Below, one piece after another: positions 9,889 through 21,686 of a stretch of DNA of 64,000 bases (positions within the stretch are counted from its first letter, which is position 1; each line of letters opens with the position of its first letter). Under the pieces are notes generated by a model. The model saw only the letters and a list, made by a program, of their open reading frames with translations. It searched no databases and had not been told where the DNA came from. A program made the position numbers and the translations under genes. The DNA is from Irpex lacteus (Eukaryota; Basidiomycota; Agaricomycetes; Polyporales; Irpicaceae), in NCBI GenBank assembly GCA_001986395.2, contig MQVO02000006.1, positions 1,488,001-1,552,000 on the forward strand, written 5' to 3'.

Positions 9889-10995
9889 ATGAACTCACCT
9901 TCACTGAGCTCAAGCTGTCTCATACATGGCAATATCCCAGGTTCACAGTATCAGCTTGTTTTAACGATGTTGAAACGACCCCTATCGCATTCCGGATCGC
10001 CTCCTGCCTCCAGAGACAAGAGGCCGCGTGCAACTACCGAGCCAAGTGATGAGGAGGACACCGCTATGGCACCTAGTACCATAGTATTGTCTTGGAACGT
10101 CGAAACACCAGTTCCGTTCTTGATACTCCCAACCAAGAAGGTTGGTGGCTCCGCAACTCAAATCAAAGCCCGACCAAGCCACCTGCGCCAGTTACTCGCG
10201 AGGAACAGCTACCCAGATTTCGTCTGCTTACAAGAGGTCCGCGCACGTCAATCCGATGTCGACTGGATAGCGGACTTGAAGCAGGCCGTAAACGGTCGCA
10301 CGCGCGATGGTGGCCCGAAGTACACTCCCTACACGTCGCTAAACCGGTCGACCCGAGGGCAGCGACATTTTGGTGTGATAACCTTCGTAAAGAGTCCCTA
10401 CTCCGTCGATAAATATAGGGAAGTTGAGTGGGATACGGAAGGCCGCGTGGTCATTCTTGAGATGAAGAGTGGCTGGGCGTTGGTCAACGTTTATGCTCTG
10501 AACGGGAGCGACGTACCTTGGAAGGACCCCACAGGGAATAGCCCACCCAAGACACGGAACGAGCGAAAGCGCGAGTTCAACAGGTTGCTGCTCAAGGAGT
10601 GCCAAGAGATGCAAAAGCGGGGTCTGAAGCTCGTCTTGATGGGAGACTTCAACATCTCGTTGACGAAACTGGACTGTTATCCTCGTTTGCGCACGGAGTA
10701 TCATCATGCACTGGCGAGGAAGGAGTTCAACGAGAAGTTCATACCTGGCGCAAATGTGGTCGATGTCTTTCGCGAGGTTCACGGGGAGCAGCGTGCTTTC
10801 AGTTGGTTTGCCAAAGGCAAGCCGCAGGGAACGGACTGCGCGAGGGTTGATTACGCTCTTGTCGAGCGTGCGTTGGCCGGCAGAGTGACGGATATAAGTT
10901 ACTTGGAGGACACGGTAGACAGAGCGCATAGCGACCATGCACCTATTCTGCTAGCTCTGCGAGACATGGACAACCTGGATATATCTTCCGAGTAA
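9889..10995 (+). CDS. Exonuclease III-type AP endonuclease (EEP-fold nuclease)
   Basis: One intronless frame of 368 residues. The Xth/APE1 catalytic set is in order: LSWNVE (metal/base Asn), CLQEVR (Glu), VNVYALNG, LMGDFNIS (Asp and Asn), RVDYALV (Asp) and SDHAPI (Asp-His). These enzymes cut DNA 5' of abasic sites in base excision repair. Residues 27-60 include MLKRPLS and RDKRPRATTEPSDEED, so nuclear import is plausible. A second Met at residue 27 (9967) is an alternative start and would give a short basic leader. It differs from most neighbours in lacking introns. The family is clear; whether the substrate is abasic DNA or another EEP substrate is not. Confidence 0.82.
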   Translation: MNSPSLSSSCLIHGNIPGSQYQLVLTMLKRPLSHSGSPPASRDKRPRATTEPSDEEDTAMAPSTIVLSWNVETPVPFLILPTKKVGGSATQIKARPSHLRQLLARNSYPDFVCLQEVRARQSDVDWIADLKQAVNGRTRDGGPKYTPYTSLNRSTRGQRHFGVITFVKSPYSVDKYREVEWDTEGRVVILEMKSGWALVNVYALNGSDVPWKDPTGNSPPKTRNERKREFNRLLLKECQEMQKRGLKLVLMGDFNISLTKLDCYPRLRTEYHHALARKEFNEKFIPGANVVDVFREVHGEQRAFSWFAKGKPQGTDCARVDYALVERALAGRVTDISYLEDTVDRAHSDHAPILLALRDMDNLDISSE

Positions 10996-11092
10996 CGTAG
11001 TGACTTACATTTCACATATTCGTACCAACACTCGCTCGTTATTTTCATCGCTCGAGTCCCTATTGTGAATAAACATTCGTTGTCTGTCAACA

Positions 11093-12499
11093 TCAACACA
11101 ATACACATAACAGAATGCTCAATGCCAACAACAAGGGATACGCATAGACCCAAGGCACCATCTCTACCTTCCTCTTGTCCCCGCTCACAAGCTTCAGATT
11201 ACCCTGCGTGTCGGATGTGCACTGACAAGTACCCGAGGGACTTGCGACGAACGCTGTACTTGCGGTCGGGGCCGACGCTGCCTTCATTCCAGAAGCTGAG
11301 CCTGTTAGTGATGTAGAATGAGCGTTACTCGCGTGGGGCGGGAGAGCTGCGGTAGGTATGGCTGACGGGTCTGCGACAGAGTCCTTGGTGGATGCCGAGG
11401 GAGATGGTCTGCCTTTGGATGTTGTCTTGCCCCCGCGATTGGTCGAACGAGTGGATTCCGAGTCTTCGGATCCTCCTGATTTTGACTTCTTCGAAGACTC
11501 TTCGTCATCCTTCTCGTGCCCGGGGTCATCGTCATTGTTATTGTCCTGACCTTTATGGTGGTTCGAACCGTTGTCGTCCTCATCCGCTTTGTTGTCATGC
11601 TTCCCGTGTCCGTGGGGGTCGTCGCTATCCTGATCGTCCCCTCCCCTACCTTCGCTGCTATCGTCGTCGCCACCCGAGTCGCGATCGTTAGAGCCATGCC
11701 GCTTGTCGTCATCGTCGTCTGAACCATCGTTATCGTCACCGTCGTCATCATCTTCTGCAGGTTTCGCGTGAAGATCCTGGACATTAATCTGTTCAAAGTG
11801 TGCGATATTGGCAGGGTCACACGCAACGGTCGCATTGTCAGCAGTAGAGTTTGTCGTCGAGGATGAGTTGAGTAGCAAATGTCCAATGCCCCAAGGTATA
11901 GAATCTCCGTTGGGCTGCGTTGCGTTCGGTGGGAGAACTGTCTCGTTGTTCTGTGAGGCAATCTAGGATAAAATGAATGTTAAGCCATCTGTATACATGC
12001 CTGACGCGGAGACGGGACTCACTGTGAACCGTGTTGTCCACTTGGCGTCGCTCGGCTGCCCATCTTTAGTGAACTAGCAGTGTAGATGAATTACTGCTGC
12101 TATGTAATGAGTTTGAAGAAGTTCTAAACACACCTGGTAGAAGTAAATGGCTGAGTAGGGATCGACTTCGGGACAAGTCCAGTTGAACGGAGTGAGACTC
12201 GAATTTGTACCATCGAGTCCAGTAATGACGTTTGTGACGAGGCTCATGTTTGTGTTCGAGCCAGACATGAGGTCTACGAAGGGTAATCAGATTAAATTCC
12301 ACTACTGCGCAGGATAAAACTGACCTATAGTCACATTCCTCCACGACCCGCTCTCGTCCACATCCCAGATGATAGTACAATTACCGCCTGCGGTGAATGT
12401 CTGCCCGGGTCCAGGGGCTGTCGGTGTGAACTCCCCATGTACTGCAGAGACAATTTTAGACAACAAAGCAGCGAGAGCAAAGCGCCTTCCAGAAGCCAT
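11093..12499 (-). CDS. Kre9/Knh1-type GPI-anchored cell-wall protein with an Asp-rich stalk
   Basis: Four exons; the ATG at 12499 opens a signal peptide (MASGRRFALAALLSKIVSAVHG). It is followed by the Ser/Thr-rich GPI-protein domain (FTPTAPGPGQTFTAGGNCTI, then WDVDES and WRNVTIDLMSGSN, continuing to FTKDGQ and RFTIAS). Many N-glycosylation sequons (NCT, NMS, NSS, NWT, NET) lie in this domain. After PNGDSIPWGIG comes a long Asp/Ser/Gly/His-rich tract, then a Ser/Thr-rich zone, and a hydrophobic tail (WVYAYPLLLALSILLCVLC) consistent with GPI attachment. It is probably at the plasma membrane or wall. The acidic stalk is unusual for the family, which normally has a Ser/Thr-rich stalk. Confidence 0.78.
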
Positions 12500-12909
12500 G
12501 TTATGTAGCACGACTAGCGATGCCTAGGAATAGAGAAATGACGAGCAGGAAAGGTACCAGACCTTGTGAGGAGAAGTGGAGGTGATATATGCACACAAAG
12601 AGCCTGCATTTCAGAATTGTAAGGGTTTCTTCGGTCGGAGGCTTTCAATATAGGGTCAGCCTCCGGAAAGGTGACGGGCCTTCTAAGTCGAGATAATGGT
12701 GGATGACATGTTGGAGGCCTTCCTTTTTGGTGTTGCATCCGAGTGATCGCGCCGTTTGATGCGCCTCCCACGTGCTGAATACTGCCGTTCCTGGCTGTCA
12801 GTCTGCGGCGTCTGCGGGCTCTTTACTCGAGTACCACTTTACCACTGTCCGCCAGTCTGCTAACCTCTTCAAACCTCACCCGTAGACCCTTGTAACCAGG
12901 AAGAGTGAC
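12500..12909. other. Divergent promoter region, GPI protein / VPS24
   Basis: About 410 bp between two start codons. No coding frame or repeat is noticed. Confidence 0.45.
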
Positions 12910-13790
12910 ATGCAGACCATTAATCGCTTCTTGTATGGCCCTACGCCGGAGGAAAAGATTCGAGCCTGGCAGGCGAAACTGCGCGCAGAACAACGACAAC
13001 TGGACCGGGAGATGAGGCAGGTCTGTCCCCGTACAGGCTGGCATACATATCATGACTGACTGCCAGCGATATACTACGCGGTTATAGCTAGATGCGGCTA
13101 CTAAGAAGGCGCAGACGACAGTGAAGCAACTCGCAACCAAGGGCGATGTGAAGTCTGCACGAATACTGGCGAAGGAGGTCGTGAGGAGTAACAAGCAGCA
13201 GGATCGGTTATCTGTTAGTAAAGCGAGGCTAGGATCGATAAACAACCAGCTCACACAACAAATGGGTACGTTCTTTATTGCGTATTGTGTGAGGGTTATA
13301 GCGATGCTCATGCAATGTGGAACGAAGCTATGGCGAAAGTTACAGGCTCGCTACAGAAGTCGGCAGAGATTATGAAGCTGTCGAATCAGCTCATCAAACT
13401 GCCGCAGATAAGCCAGACGATGCGCGAGATGAGCATGGAGATGACCAAGGTACGCTTCGTCTCTACACCCCGCCACCCTCATTGACAAGACTATTCCAGG
13501 CCGGTATCCTTGAAGAGATGTTAGACGATACTCTGGCGGTTGAAGAAGATGAAGAGCTAGAAGAAGAGGCGGATGCTGAGGTAGACAAAGTCCTGTTTGA
13601 CCTAACGAACGGCAAGCTCGGACAGGCAGGTACTGTCGAGAGTCAGCTACCGGTCAGTACATCCTCCAACCAGGGTAATGAATTCCAGCTGACATATCCG
13701 TTGCAGGCTGCGGAGGATACAGTATCCGACGCAGAAACAGAACGAGTTATGGAGCAGTACAGACAGCAACTCAGTGGATTGCTCAGTTAA
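12910..13790 (+). CDS. VPS24: ESCRT-III subunit Vps24 (CHMP3)
   Basis: Five exons starting at 12910 (first exon ends 13020) give about 225 residues. The N-terminus, MQTINRFLYGPTPEEKIRAW, and the following QAKLRAEQRQLDREMRQ are diagnostic of Vps24. The Snf7 helical core continues with KQLATKGDVKSARILAKEVV, VTGSLQKSAEIMKLSNQL and KLPQISQTMREMSMEMTKAG. The end is acidic (DEELEEEADAEVDKVLF) and Gln-rich. Vps24 is a late ESCRT-III subunit that caps Snf7 filaments on endosomes with Vps2 and recruits Vps4. Basic helix 1 (membrane and filament contact) and the acidic autoinhibitory tail are both present. Intron phases agree. Confidence 0.93.
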
Positions 13791-14081
13791 TTTCTTGTTC
13801 ATCTCTCACCTTGGTTTTCTTATGTCATTGTATGGATATAACATTTCGTCATGTACTTTACCACACTCAGTCTCTATACACTGCTCTTACTGGCTGTCCT
13901 GAGCAACCAATGGACAGCTCTTCAGCAGTATACGGGTCTATGTCCGATGAGAACCGAACACCCGACCCCCACAAAGCCGCCCGTCCCACGTGGTCATGAT
14001 GTAAAGCCACGTGGCGAACGAAAGTCTTACCGGCCGTGGCTGAGCTGGTTTAGCACCGTTCTCCTCCGACCTCATCGAAAA

Positions 14082-15932
14082 ATGCTGGCTGCACGAAACT
14101 TCTCCTCTGTTGCGCGGGGCGCATTGAAGAGCTCACAGGTGTGTAGACAACGTTCTCTGAACCCGAAGTGCACTCTAGAACAATATCTGATAAGTTTTGA
14201 CGTGGCTGAATTGTACTAGGCGTGGCGTAGTTATGCTACTGCTGCCCCGACTGCTGCGTTCGCTGGCCAGAAGAACTCCAAGGTACGTCCCTTTCACGCG
14301 TTTACGCGCGTACGCAGGCTTATAGGATTCGTAGGGCAACTACACTGTCACCCTCATTCCCGGAGATGGTGTGTGGAGCCTCATTTCGACTTTGAACGAA
14401 CTTAGTAAATGATTTATGCTTGCAGGTATCGGTCCCGAGATCAGCGAGTCTGTGAAGCAGATCTACACCGCTGCTGGAGTACGTGTTTTGCTGGTGCTAG
14501 AGAGTGCTGAAGGGTCTGACTGCCTATGAAGGTTCCGATTGAGTGGGAGGAAGTCAGCGTTACCCCCATCCTCAAGGGTGGAAAGACCGTCATTCCCGAC
14601 GCTGCCATCCAGTCTGTTAAGAAGAACACCGTTGCTTTGAAGGGTACGTGAATTGTTACTGGTGGACACGTTGTTTTGCTCATTCATGAAACAGGTCCTC
14701 TTGCCACTCCCAGTGAGTAAATACCTATTGGTCCACCCATCCCGTCCTTACATTTCACGACAGTCGGAAAGGGCCACGTTTCCTTGAACCTTACTCTCCG
14801 TAGAACGTTCAACCTCTTTGCCAACGTCCGACCATGCGTATCCATCAAGGGCTTCAAGACCCCCTACGACGACGTCAACACTGTCCTTATTCGTGAAAAC
14901 ACTGAGGGAGAGTACTCTGGTATTGAGCACGAGGTAAATCTTCCCTGAGGACGCCGCTATGAGACCGGCTTATATATCCATTCGTTCTAGATTGTCGACG
15001 GTGTCGTTCAGTCCATCAAGCTCATCACTTGGGAAGCTTCAGAACGTGTTGCCCGCTATGCCTTCCACTACGCTCAGGCCCACGGCAGGAAGCGTGTCAC
15101 CGCTGTCCACAAGGCGAACATCATGTAAGTTCTATAATATCCATCATGACGTACTGCTTGACGCTGACAGTCTAATAGGAAGATGTCGGATGGTATGTTC
15201 TTGTCGGCCTGCCGTCAGGTCGCAAAGGACTTCCCTGGTATCTCCTACGACGAGGATCTCCTCGACAGGGTTTGCCTCCAGGTATATAGCTCGTCTTCTC
15301 CTAAATTATCGCATAGGACTCAGTTTTCTGTTCAGATTACACAAAACCCCGCTCCTTACTCTGACCGTGTCATGGTCATGCCCAACCTCTACGGAGACAT
15401 CTTGTCCGACATGTGTGCTGGATTGATTGGTGGTCTCGGTCTTACTCCCTCAGGAAACATCGGCCGAGTGAGTAATTATAGGATTTTGCCGCCGATCGTT
15501 CTAACATCTCTCATAGGATGCCTCGATCTTCGAGGCCGTCCACGGTTCTGCTCCTGACATCGCCGGTACGTGATGCCTCGTGTTCTACAATATCAAGTCT
15601 GACATTGTCTCTAGGCAAGGGCCTTGCCAACCCCACCGCCCTCCTTCTGTCTTCAATGATGATGTTGAGGTACGTCCGCCAGCCACCCGTTTCTAATGTT
15701 CCATGTTGAGCCTTTCCCAATTTCCAGGCACATGAACCTTAACCCCTACGCCGACAAGATTGAGAAGGCTGCGCTCGGAGTGCGTGTGACCGTTCCATTG
15801 TTTCCGGCTCCTACTGACGTGCCTTCTGACCAGACTATCGCCGAGGGCAAGACGATTACCGGCGACCTTGGCGGCAAGGCTTCGACCAAGCAGTACACGG
15901 ATGCTATCGTTCAGAAGCTCGCGAAGGCGTGA
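14082..15932 (+). CDS. IDH2: NAD-isocitrate dehydrogenase catalytic subunit, mitochondrial
   Basis: At least ten exons. The first encodes a typical mitochondrial presequence ([19 protein letters not shown]). The mature enzyme starts near [20 protein letters not shown]. Catalytic and substrate-binding segments are visible: [45 protein letters not shown], the conserved Lys of VHKANIMKMSDG, and [13 protein letters not shown] followed by [12 protein letters not shown]. These match Idh2 (catalytic) better than Idh1 (regulatory). It works in the matrix, oxidising isocitrate to 2-oxoglutarate in the citric acid cycle as a heteromer with Idh1. The intron at about 15783-15836 is 54 nt with no in-frame stop. 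Confidence 0.93.
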
Positions 15933-16713
15933 TAGACTGTGTAGATCTCCAGCTCTAGACTACGTACATACCCGCTAAGTATTTTATTCACTGCGTTGTA
16001 ACAATTGGTTTGGTGGAAATGCGTTAGCAAGACGGCGTATTATGCCAGCTTTCGGCGTGGGGTATTGTGGCTGTCCCTTGGGTGACTACTTATAGGAGCC
16101 TATGGGAGCTCACATCAGCTGCGTGGGCAATTGCCAGTCAGCTAAGGCACGGTTGCGAAGACAATAGATACATGAGGCTGCAGGCAGGGTAAAATTCCTC
16201 TCTGCGAGTGTCTTGGACGTCGAGTCTTCGCTGCTGAGCACCGTGAGACACAGCGATGGGTATCAGCTGCTTAAATTAATTAAAAGCCTGACCGCGGAAG
16301 TAAAACAACGGAGGCGGATGAGATCAGCTTCACTTGGCCGAGTGATGGCGTAGTGGAGGCTGAGATGAGCGTGGGAAAGCCAGGCGGACGCGCACCTCCT
16401 TGCAGATAAATCAGGTTTCTGTCTCTTGTCCTCTCCCGTTCTCTCTTTGCGACGTTGACCAAACACTTCCACGCCTATCGAGGCAACCACTCCCATAAAC
16501 CCCACTCGCCCTACAGGGCAAAGCCATCTACCTTACACACAGCCAATCTCCAACTCTCTGGTGAGCACAGAGTCGTCTCGTCACGACACACGCAGTACTG
16601 ATGTCCAGCTCCAGTCTTCTTTACGCACTCTTAACAGAAACTACGAAACCCGAAAACATTTCATAACGCACTAAATCTCTCGTCTCTGTAACACCAATCT
16701 CATAACGAACGAC
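15933..16713. other. IDH2 3' flank and long SSD1 upstream region
   Basis: About 780 bp without a supported gene. A near-palindromic AT-rich run (TTAAATTAATTAAAAG) lies at about 16272. The last 200 bp are CT-rich and likely contain a leader for the downstream RNA-binding protein gene. Confidence 0.5.
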
Positions 16714-19700
16714 ATGACCGACGAAGTCACGCCCCAAGGACAGCCAAGCGCTCCCAAGAAGGACGAGAAAAAGCCCGCGCCCAACAACGCTAATCAGCAG
16801 CAGGGCGGCGGCGGTGGGCAGAGGGGACCTAAGAAGAATAACTCCCGCTCTGTCTCATCTACTGGCAATACAGGTCCTCCTAGACCCACTTCTGGCGCAA
16901 GCAACAGGAGGAACGTCTCCAACCCTCCCACTAGCAACGATGCTAATGCCGAATCCAAGAGGGGAAACAATGACAACAGGAGGTCCGACCGTGGTGGACG
17001 ACCCCAAGGTAACGGTGGTGGACGCGGTGGAGGAAACAGACGACCTTCCCAGTCTGCTCGTCAGGGCAATAGGGACAGCGTCTCCAGACAGAACAGCAAC
17101 AAGCAGACGTCCTCTTCCCCCGCTCCCACCGCCCCAGCTGCTGCACAGTCGAGCAGCGAAGGTGGTACCGATGCGCTCTCTGCCATCCAACGCGCCATCG
17201 CTGACCTGAAGACCTCCACCCCATCGAACGCTCCTTCCGGAAACGTCGGCATTGCCGCTAGCCAGAGCGGTTCCAATCTGCCTGCCAACGCTCCTGTCTT
17301 CCAGCCTGGCGCCGCCTCTTATCCTGGCATCGCAGGTAACGAACCCCCTCGGCACCGCAAGGCTGCGTCTCTTGGCGCAGGATCTCTTTCCAACAACAAC
17401 AATAACTACAACAACTTCCAGCCTGGCCTTGGCTCTATGATGGAGGATGTTCTTGAAGAGGGCCCTGGAGGTGCCTCCTTCGAGGAAGGCGAAATTCCTG
17501 AGAATAACTTCCAGACTGGGGGCCAGCAGCGTCGCTCGCTTTCGCAGAGCTTCACGGCTCCGCGCTTTGCCGCTCTTGCTGCGCAGCAGGAGCAGTCCGA
17601 TGGCGTCGGTCCTTCAGGACGTCCTCAGCTCGCGCCGAGCTTCGTCTTTGGAGCGAGACGCCGCCCCAGCAACCACATGCCCATGGGCCCTCCTATCAAT
17701 GAGGAGGACGCAAACTTCCAATTCCCTCAGCAGCACTTGCAACAGGATTTCAACATCAATGCGCCGTCTGAGCCAACTCACAGGAAGACGGAGAGCCAAA
17801 GCGAGATCTCAGGTATCATGGCCGAGCAGGTAGGGACTGATAAACATAGCATACATCTACGTATCGATGCTAATCATGACCGCAGATCGCCCTCCAGAAC
17901 CAGATCGAGGCTTTGCAACAACAACAGCAGGCTCTCTATCAGCAACAGCTGGCTTCGAACCAGGTTCTTTCCTTCCAGACGCCTGGCCTCGCGCCTCCTC
18001 GTGCTGGTGTTCACCGTCGAGTGCAGAGTACTCTTCCAATGGGCATGGGTCTCGGTGCCGGACTTGGAGGTCCACAGAACCCTATGGGTCAATTCGGTCA
18101 GCTCGGAAACTTTGGGCTTGGACTCGACAGCCAACCACCGGGTATTCCCCGTGGTCACGGTCGGCGTCACAGTGTTAACGTGCTCAACAAGACCAGTGGC
18201 CATCAAGGTCTCTCAGCCTCCATCCACGCGAACAACTTGGATGGCTTCGATGACGGCTTCGTTCCACCCGCCGCTCTCAACGGGCACTCGCGCAACGATT
18301 CAGCATGGCGTATCAACGGCGGCGTTGGAGGTGTGCAATCCGGTGGTGGCTTCACCGCCGACCTGGCACAGGCCCAAGCGCAGCTGCAGAGCCTCCAGCA
18401 ATTCCGCGCCGCTGCAGGTGGACATCATCAGAAGATGGCTTCCTTCAGCTTCCCGAACATGTTGCCCAACATGATGGCCGCGAACATGATGGGTCTCGGT
18501 CTTGGCGGTATCAACCTGCTCCAACAGCAGCAGCAGCAGTTCCAGTCTCAGCTGCAGCAGCAGTCTAACCAACCTCAGCGCAAGTCGCTGTTCGCTCCTT
18601 ACCTCCCACAGGCATCTCTGCCGCCACTGCTCGCTGCTGGTAAACTCGTCGTTGGTATCCTGCGTGTCAACAAACGTAACCGCTCGGATGCGTATGTTGC
18701 TACTGAGGTGTTGGACGCCGATATCTATATCTGTGGTTCGAAGGACCGTAACCGTGCTTTGGAAGGTGATATCGTTGCCGTCGAGCTCCTCGATGTTGAT
18801 GAGGTTTGGGGAACGAAGAAGGAGAAGGAGGAGAAGAAGAGGAAGAAGGAAGAGAACTCTGCCTATGACTTGAAGGGCGCTGCCGGTCGTAAGAACGACA
18901 AGAAGAAGGATGATGTTGAAGTCGAAGGTCAGGGCTTGATGCTCTTTGAAGATGAAGAGTAGGTGCTTCCTCTGTCCGTATTATCTTCGCTTTACTCATC
19001 AGTTGTGCTCTGTAGGGTTACAGATGAAGTGAAACCGCAATTCGCCGGTCACGTCGTCGCCGTCGTCGAGCGTATGCCCGGTCAGCTCTTCTCGGGCACT
19101 TTGGGCCTGTTGCGTCCTTCCTCCGCTGCTACCAAGGAGAAGCAGGAGGCCGAGCGCCGTGAGCGTGAAGGTGACCGTGGTGATGAGCCTCGTCGCCCCA
19201 TCGAGCGCCCCAAGATCGTCTGGTTCAAGCCTACCGACAAGCGTGTGCCTCTCATCGCTATTCCGACTGAACAGGCTCCTCCGGACTTCGTCCAGAACTC
19301 TGAGGCTTATGCCAACAAGTTGTTCGTCGCCTGCATTAAGCGTCACGTAAGTCTACTTGCCCCGTCGATGCGTGAATAAAAGAACTGATCTCCTTGTAGC
19401 CCATCAGCTCCCTTCATCCTTTCGGTACTCTCGTGGAAGAGCTCGGACCTATTGGTGACATCGAGGTGGAGACTAGCGCTCTGCTCAAGGACTGCAACTT
19501 CCCTACCGAAGACTTCACTGAGAACGTCTTGAAGTGCTTGCCCCCGATTCCCTGGACGTAAGTACTTTCTAGATATCACTTAGGAAGAGGATCGCTAACC
19601 TGTCCTGTAGCATTCCTGACCGTGAGCTCGAGGTTCGCAAGGACTTGCGTGCCGAACGTATCTTCACCATCGATCCCGCGACTGCGAAGGACCTCGATGA

Positions 19701-21686
19701 CGCCGTATCCGTCAAGGTCAACGAGGATGGTACCTATGATATCGGAGTGCACATCGCCGATGTTTCTCACTTCGTCAAGCCCAACACTGCCCTGGATCGC
19801 GATGCCCGCAAGCGTGCGACGAGTGTGTACTTGGTGCAACGCTCTGTTCCCATGCTTCCTCCTTCGTTGAGTGAGCAGCTCTGCAGCTTGCTGCCTGGAG
19901 AGGAGCGTTTGGCGTTCTCTGTTATCTTCACTATGACGAAGGAGGCCAAGGTTGTCAAGAAGTGGTTCGGCAGGACTATCATCAAGTGAGTATGATCTTG
20001 AGGGAGTCGGCGATCCTGAAGCTAACTCATCAATTTTAGGTCTGCTACCAAGCTGAGCTACGAGAACGCTCAGGACGTCATCGAAGGCAAGGTTCTCGGT
20101 GGCGTCCCTGTCATCCCTGAACACGACGCTGCCGATATCGCCCACGACATCAAGATTCTCAACGACCTTGCCAAGCAGCTTCGTGAGAGGCGTTTCCAGA
20201 GCGGTGCCATCAGCGGCGAGTCGAACAAGTTGACGTTCACTCTCGACGAGGAGGGCAAGCCTATCGACTGTGGTGCTGAGAGCCGTAATGAGGCGCACAA
20301 CCTGATCGAGGAGGTGAGTAAACTAACGGTGAAATTAGAATTGTAAGCTAACTCTCTTGTAGTTCATGCTCGCCACGAATGTCGCCGTCGCTCAGCAAAT
20401 CGCTGTTCACTTCCCCGAGCAGGCTTTGCTGCGCAGACATGACAACCCTCTCGAGCGTCGTTTGGTGAGTACTCCGAGTTGCTCCTTGAGAGTATGGTGG
20501 CTAATTACTTTCGGTAGACCGCTTTCGGCGAACGTGCCAAGCGTCTCGGATATGACATCGACATCTCTTCCTCTGGTACCATCATGAAGACACTCAACGC
20601 TGTTACTGACCCCAGCGCCCGTCGCATCCTGGAGATCCTGTTGCAGAAGGCTACTCAACGTGCCAAGTACTTCTGTTCCGGTATGCTCGACATCGCGAAG
20701 TACGGTCATTATGCGTTGAACGTGCCTGTCTACACCCACTTTACCTCTCCTATCCGTCGTTACGCGGACGTCCTGGTTCACCGTCAGCTCGATTCCATTC
20801 TGCAGGTAACTGCTCCTGGTGAGCCTCCGAAGTTCACGATGGACCGTGATGCAGTCGCCAAGGTTGCTCAGCAATGCAATATGTAAGTCTTCGCATCTCA
20901 AACAAGTGGCCCCCTCTGACCCCTTCTATAGTAAGCAAGACTCTGCTAAGCTCGCTCAAGAGCAGTCTACTCACCTTTTCCTGTGCTTGTTGATTGCCGA
21001 CTTGACTCAACGCTATGGACCTGTTGTGCGTCAAGCCAAGGTTGTTGGCGTGTTGGACGCTGCCTTCGACGTTTACGTTCCCGAATTCGGCATTGAGAAG
21101 AGAGTTCATGTTGACCAGATGCCCATCGACGTAAGTCACGATATCTCCTCTAAGTGTATAGCGCATGCTCAACGTTAAGCAGAACCACGTCTACGATGAG
21201 CACAAGCACGTCTTGCAGATCTATTGGTCTCAGCGCGATGTCATCACCTGGCTCGCTGAGAATAGCGATGATGAGCATCTCAAGAAGGTTAAACAGAATG
21301 CTGAACAGCACGCCGTGAAGATGGAGGTCGTATCCCGCTCTGTCAACGACGAGCAGGCCTTGTTCGACGAAGATGACCAGGATGATGAAATTGTTCTCGG
21401 CCGATCCGACGCAAAGGAGGAAGCTCCTGAGACGTCGAAGCAGAGGCTGCTCTCTAGGGCAAAGGTCCAACCCATCTTTGAGGGTCTCAAGATCACTCCC
21501 GCCGGACACAAGATCCAGGAGATTCGTGAGATGCAGACGGTACCTGTGAGTAAAATCTAATATGTTACTGTTAAATCAATTATTGACCATATTCCACAGG
21601 TCATCGTTACCGCCGATCTCACCAAGAGCCCTCCCGTCATCAAAGTCTACAGCGTCAACCCTTACGCTGCTGAGAACAAGTCTTAA
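16714..21686 (+). CDS. SSD1: Ssd1/Dis3L2-family RNA-binding protein with RNase II (RNB) domain
   Basis: About eleven exons (16714-17829, 17886-18958, 19016-19346 and others) give roughly 1,480 residues. The first 600 are low-complexity (RGG-like, Asn/Gln-rich) and carry NDR/Cbk1-type sites HRKAAS (214), HRKTES (356), HRRVQS (415), HGRRHS (463) and HSRNDS (506). The FQFP motif at 335-338 resembles a Cbk1 docking peptide. Cold-shock domains follow from about 600 (KLVVGILRVNKRNRSDAYVA). The RNB domain begins near 910 with TIDPATAKDLDDAVSV and includes FTSPIRRYADVLVHRQL. An acidic C-terminus ends in NPYAAENKS. The family binds cell-wall mRNAs and is regulated by NDR kinase. Here the four RNB aspartates are retained, unlike in yeast Ssd1. 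Confidence 0.92.

Noticed and set aside
16794..17355. Antisense frames opposite the SSD1 N-terminus (up to 166 codons)
   Set aside because: They mirror the biased Asn/Gly/Arg codons of SSD1 and lack any features of their own.
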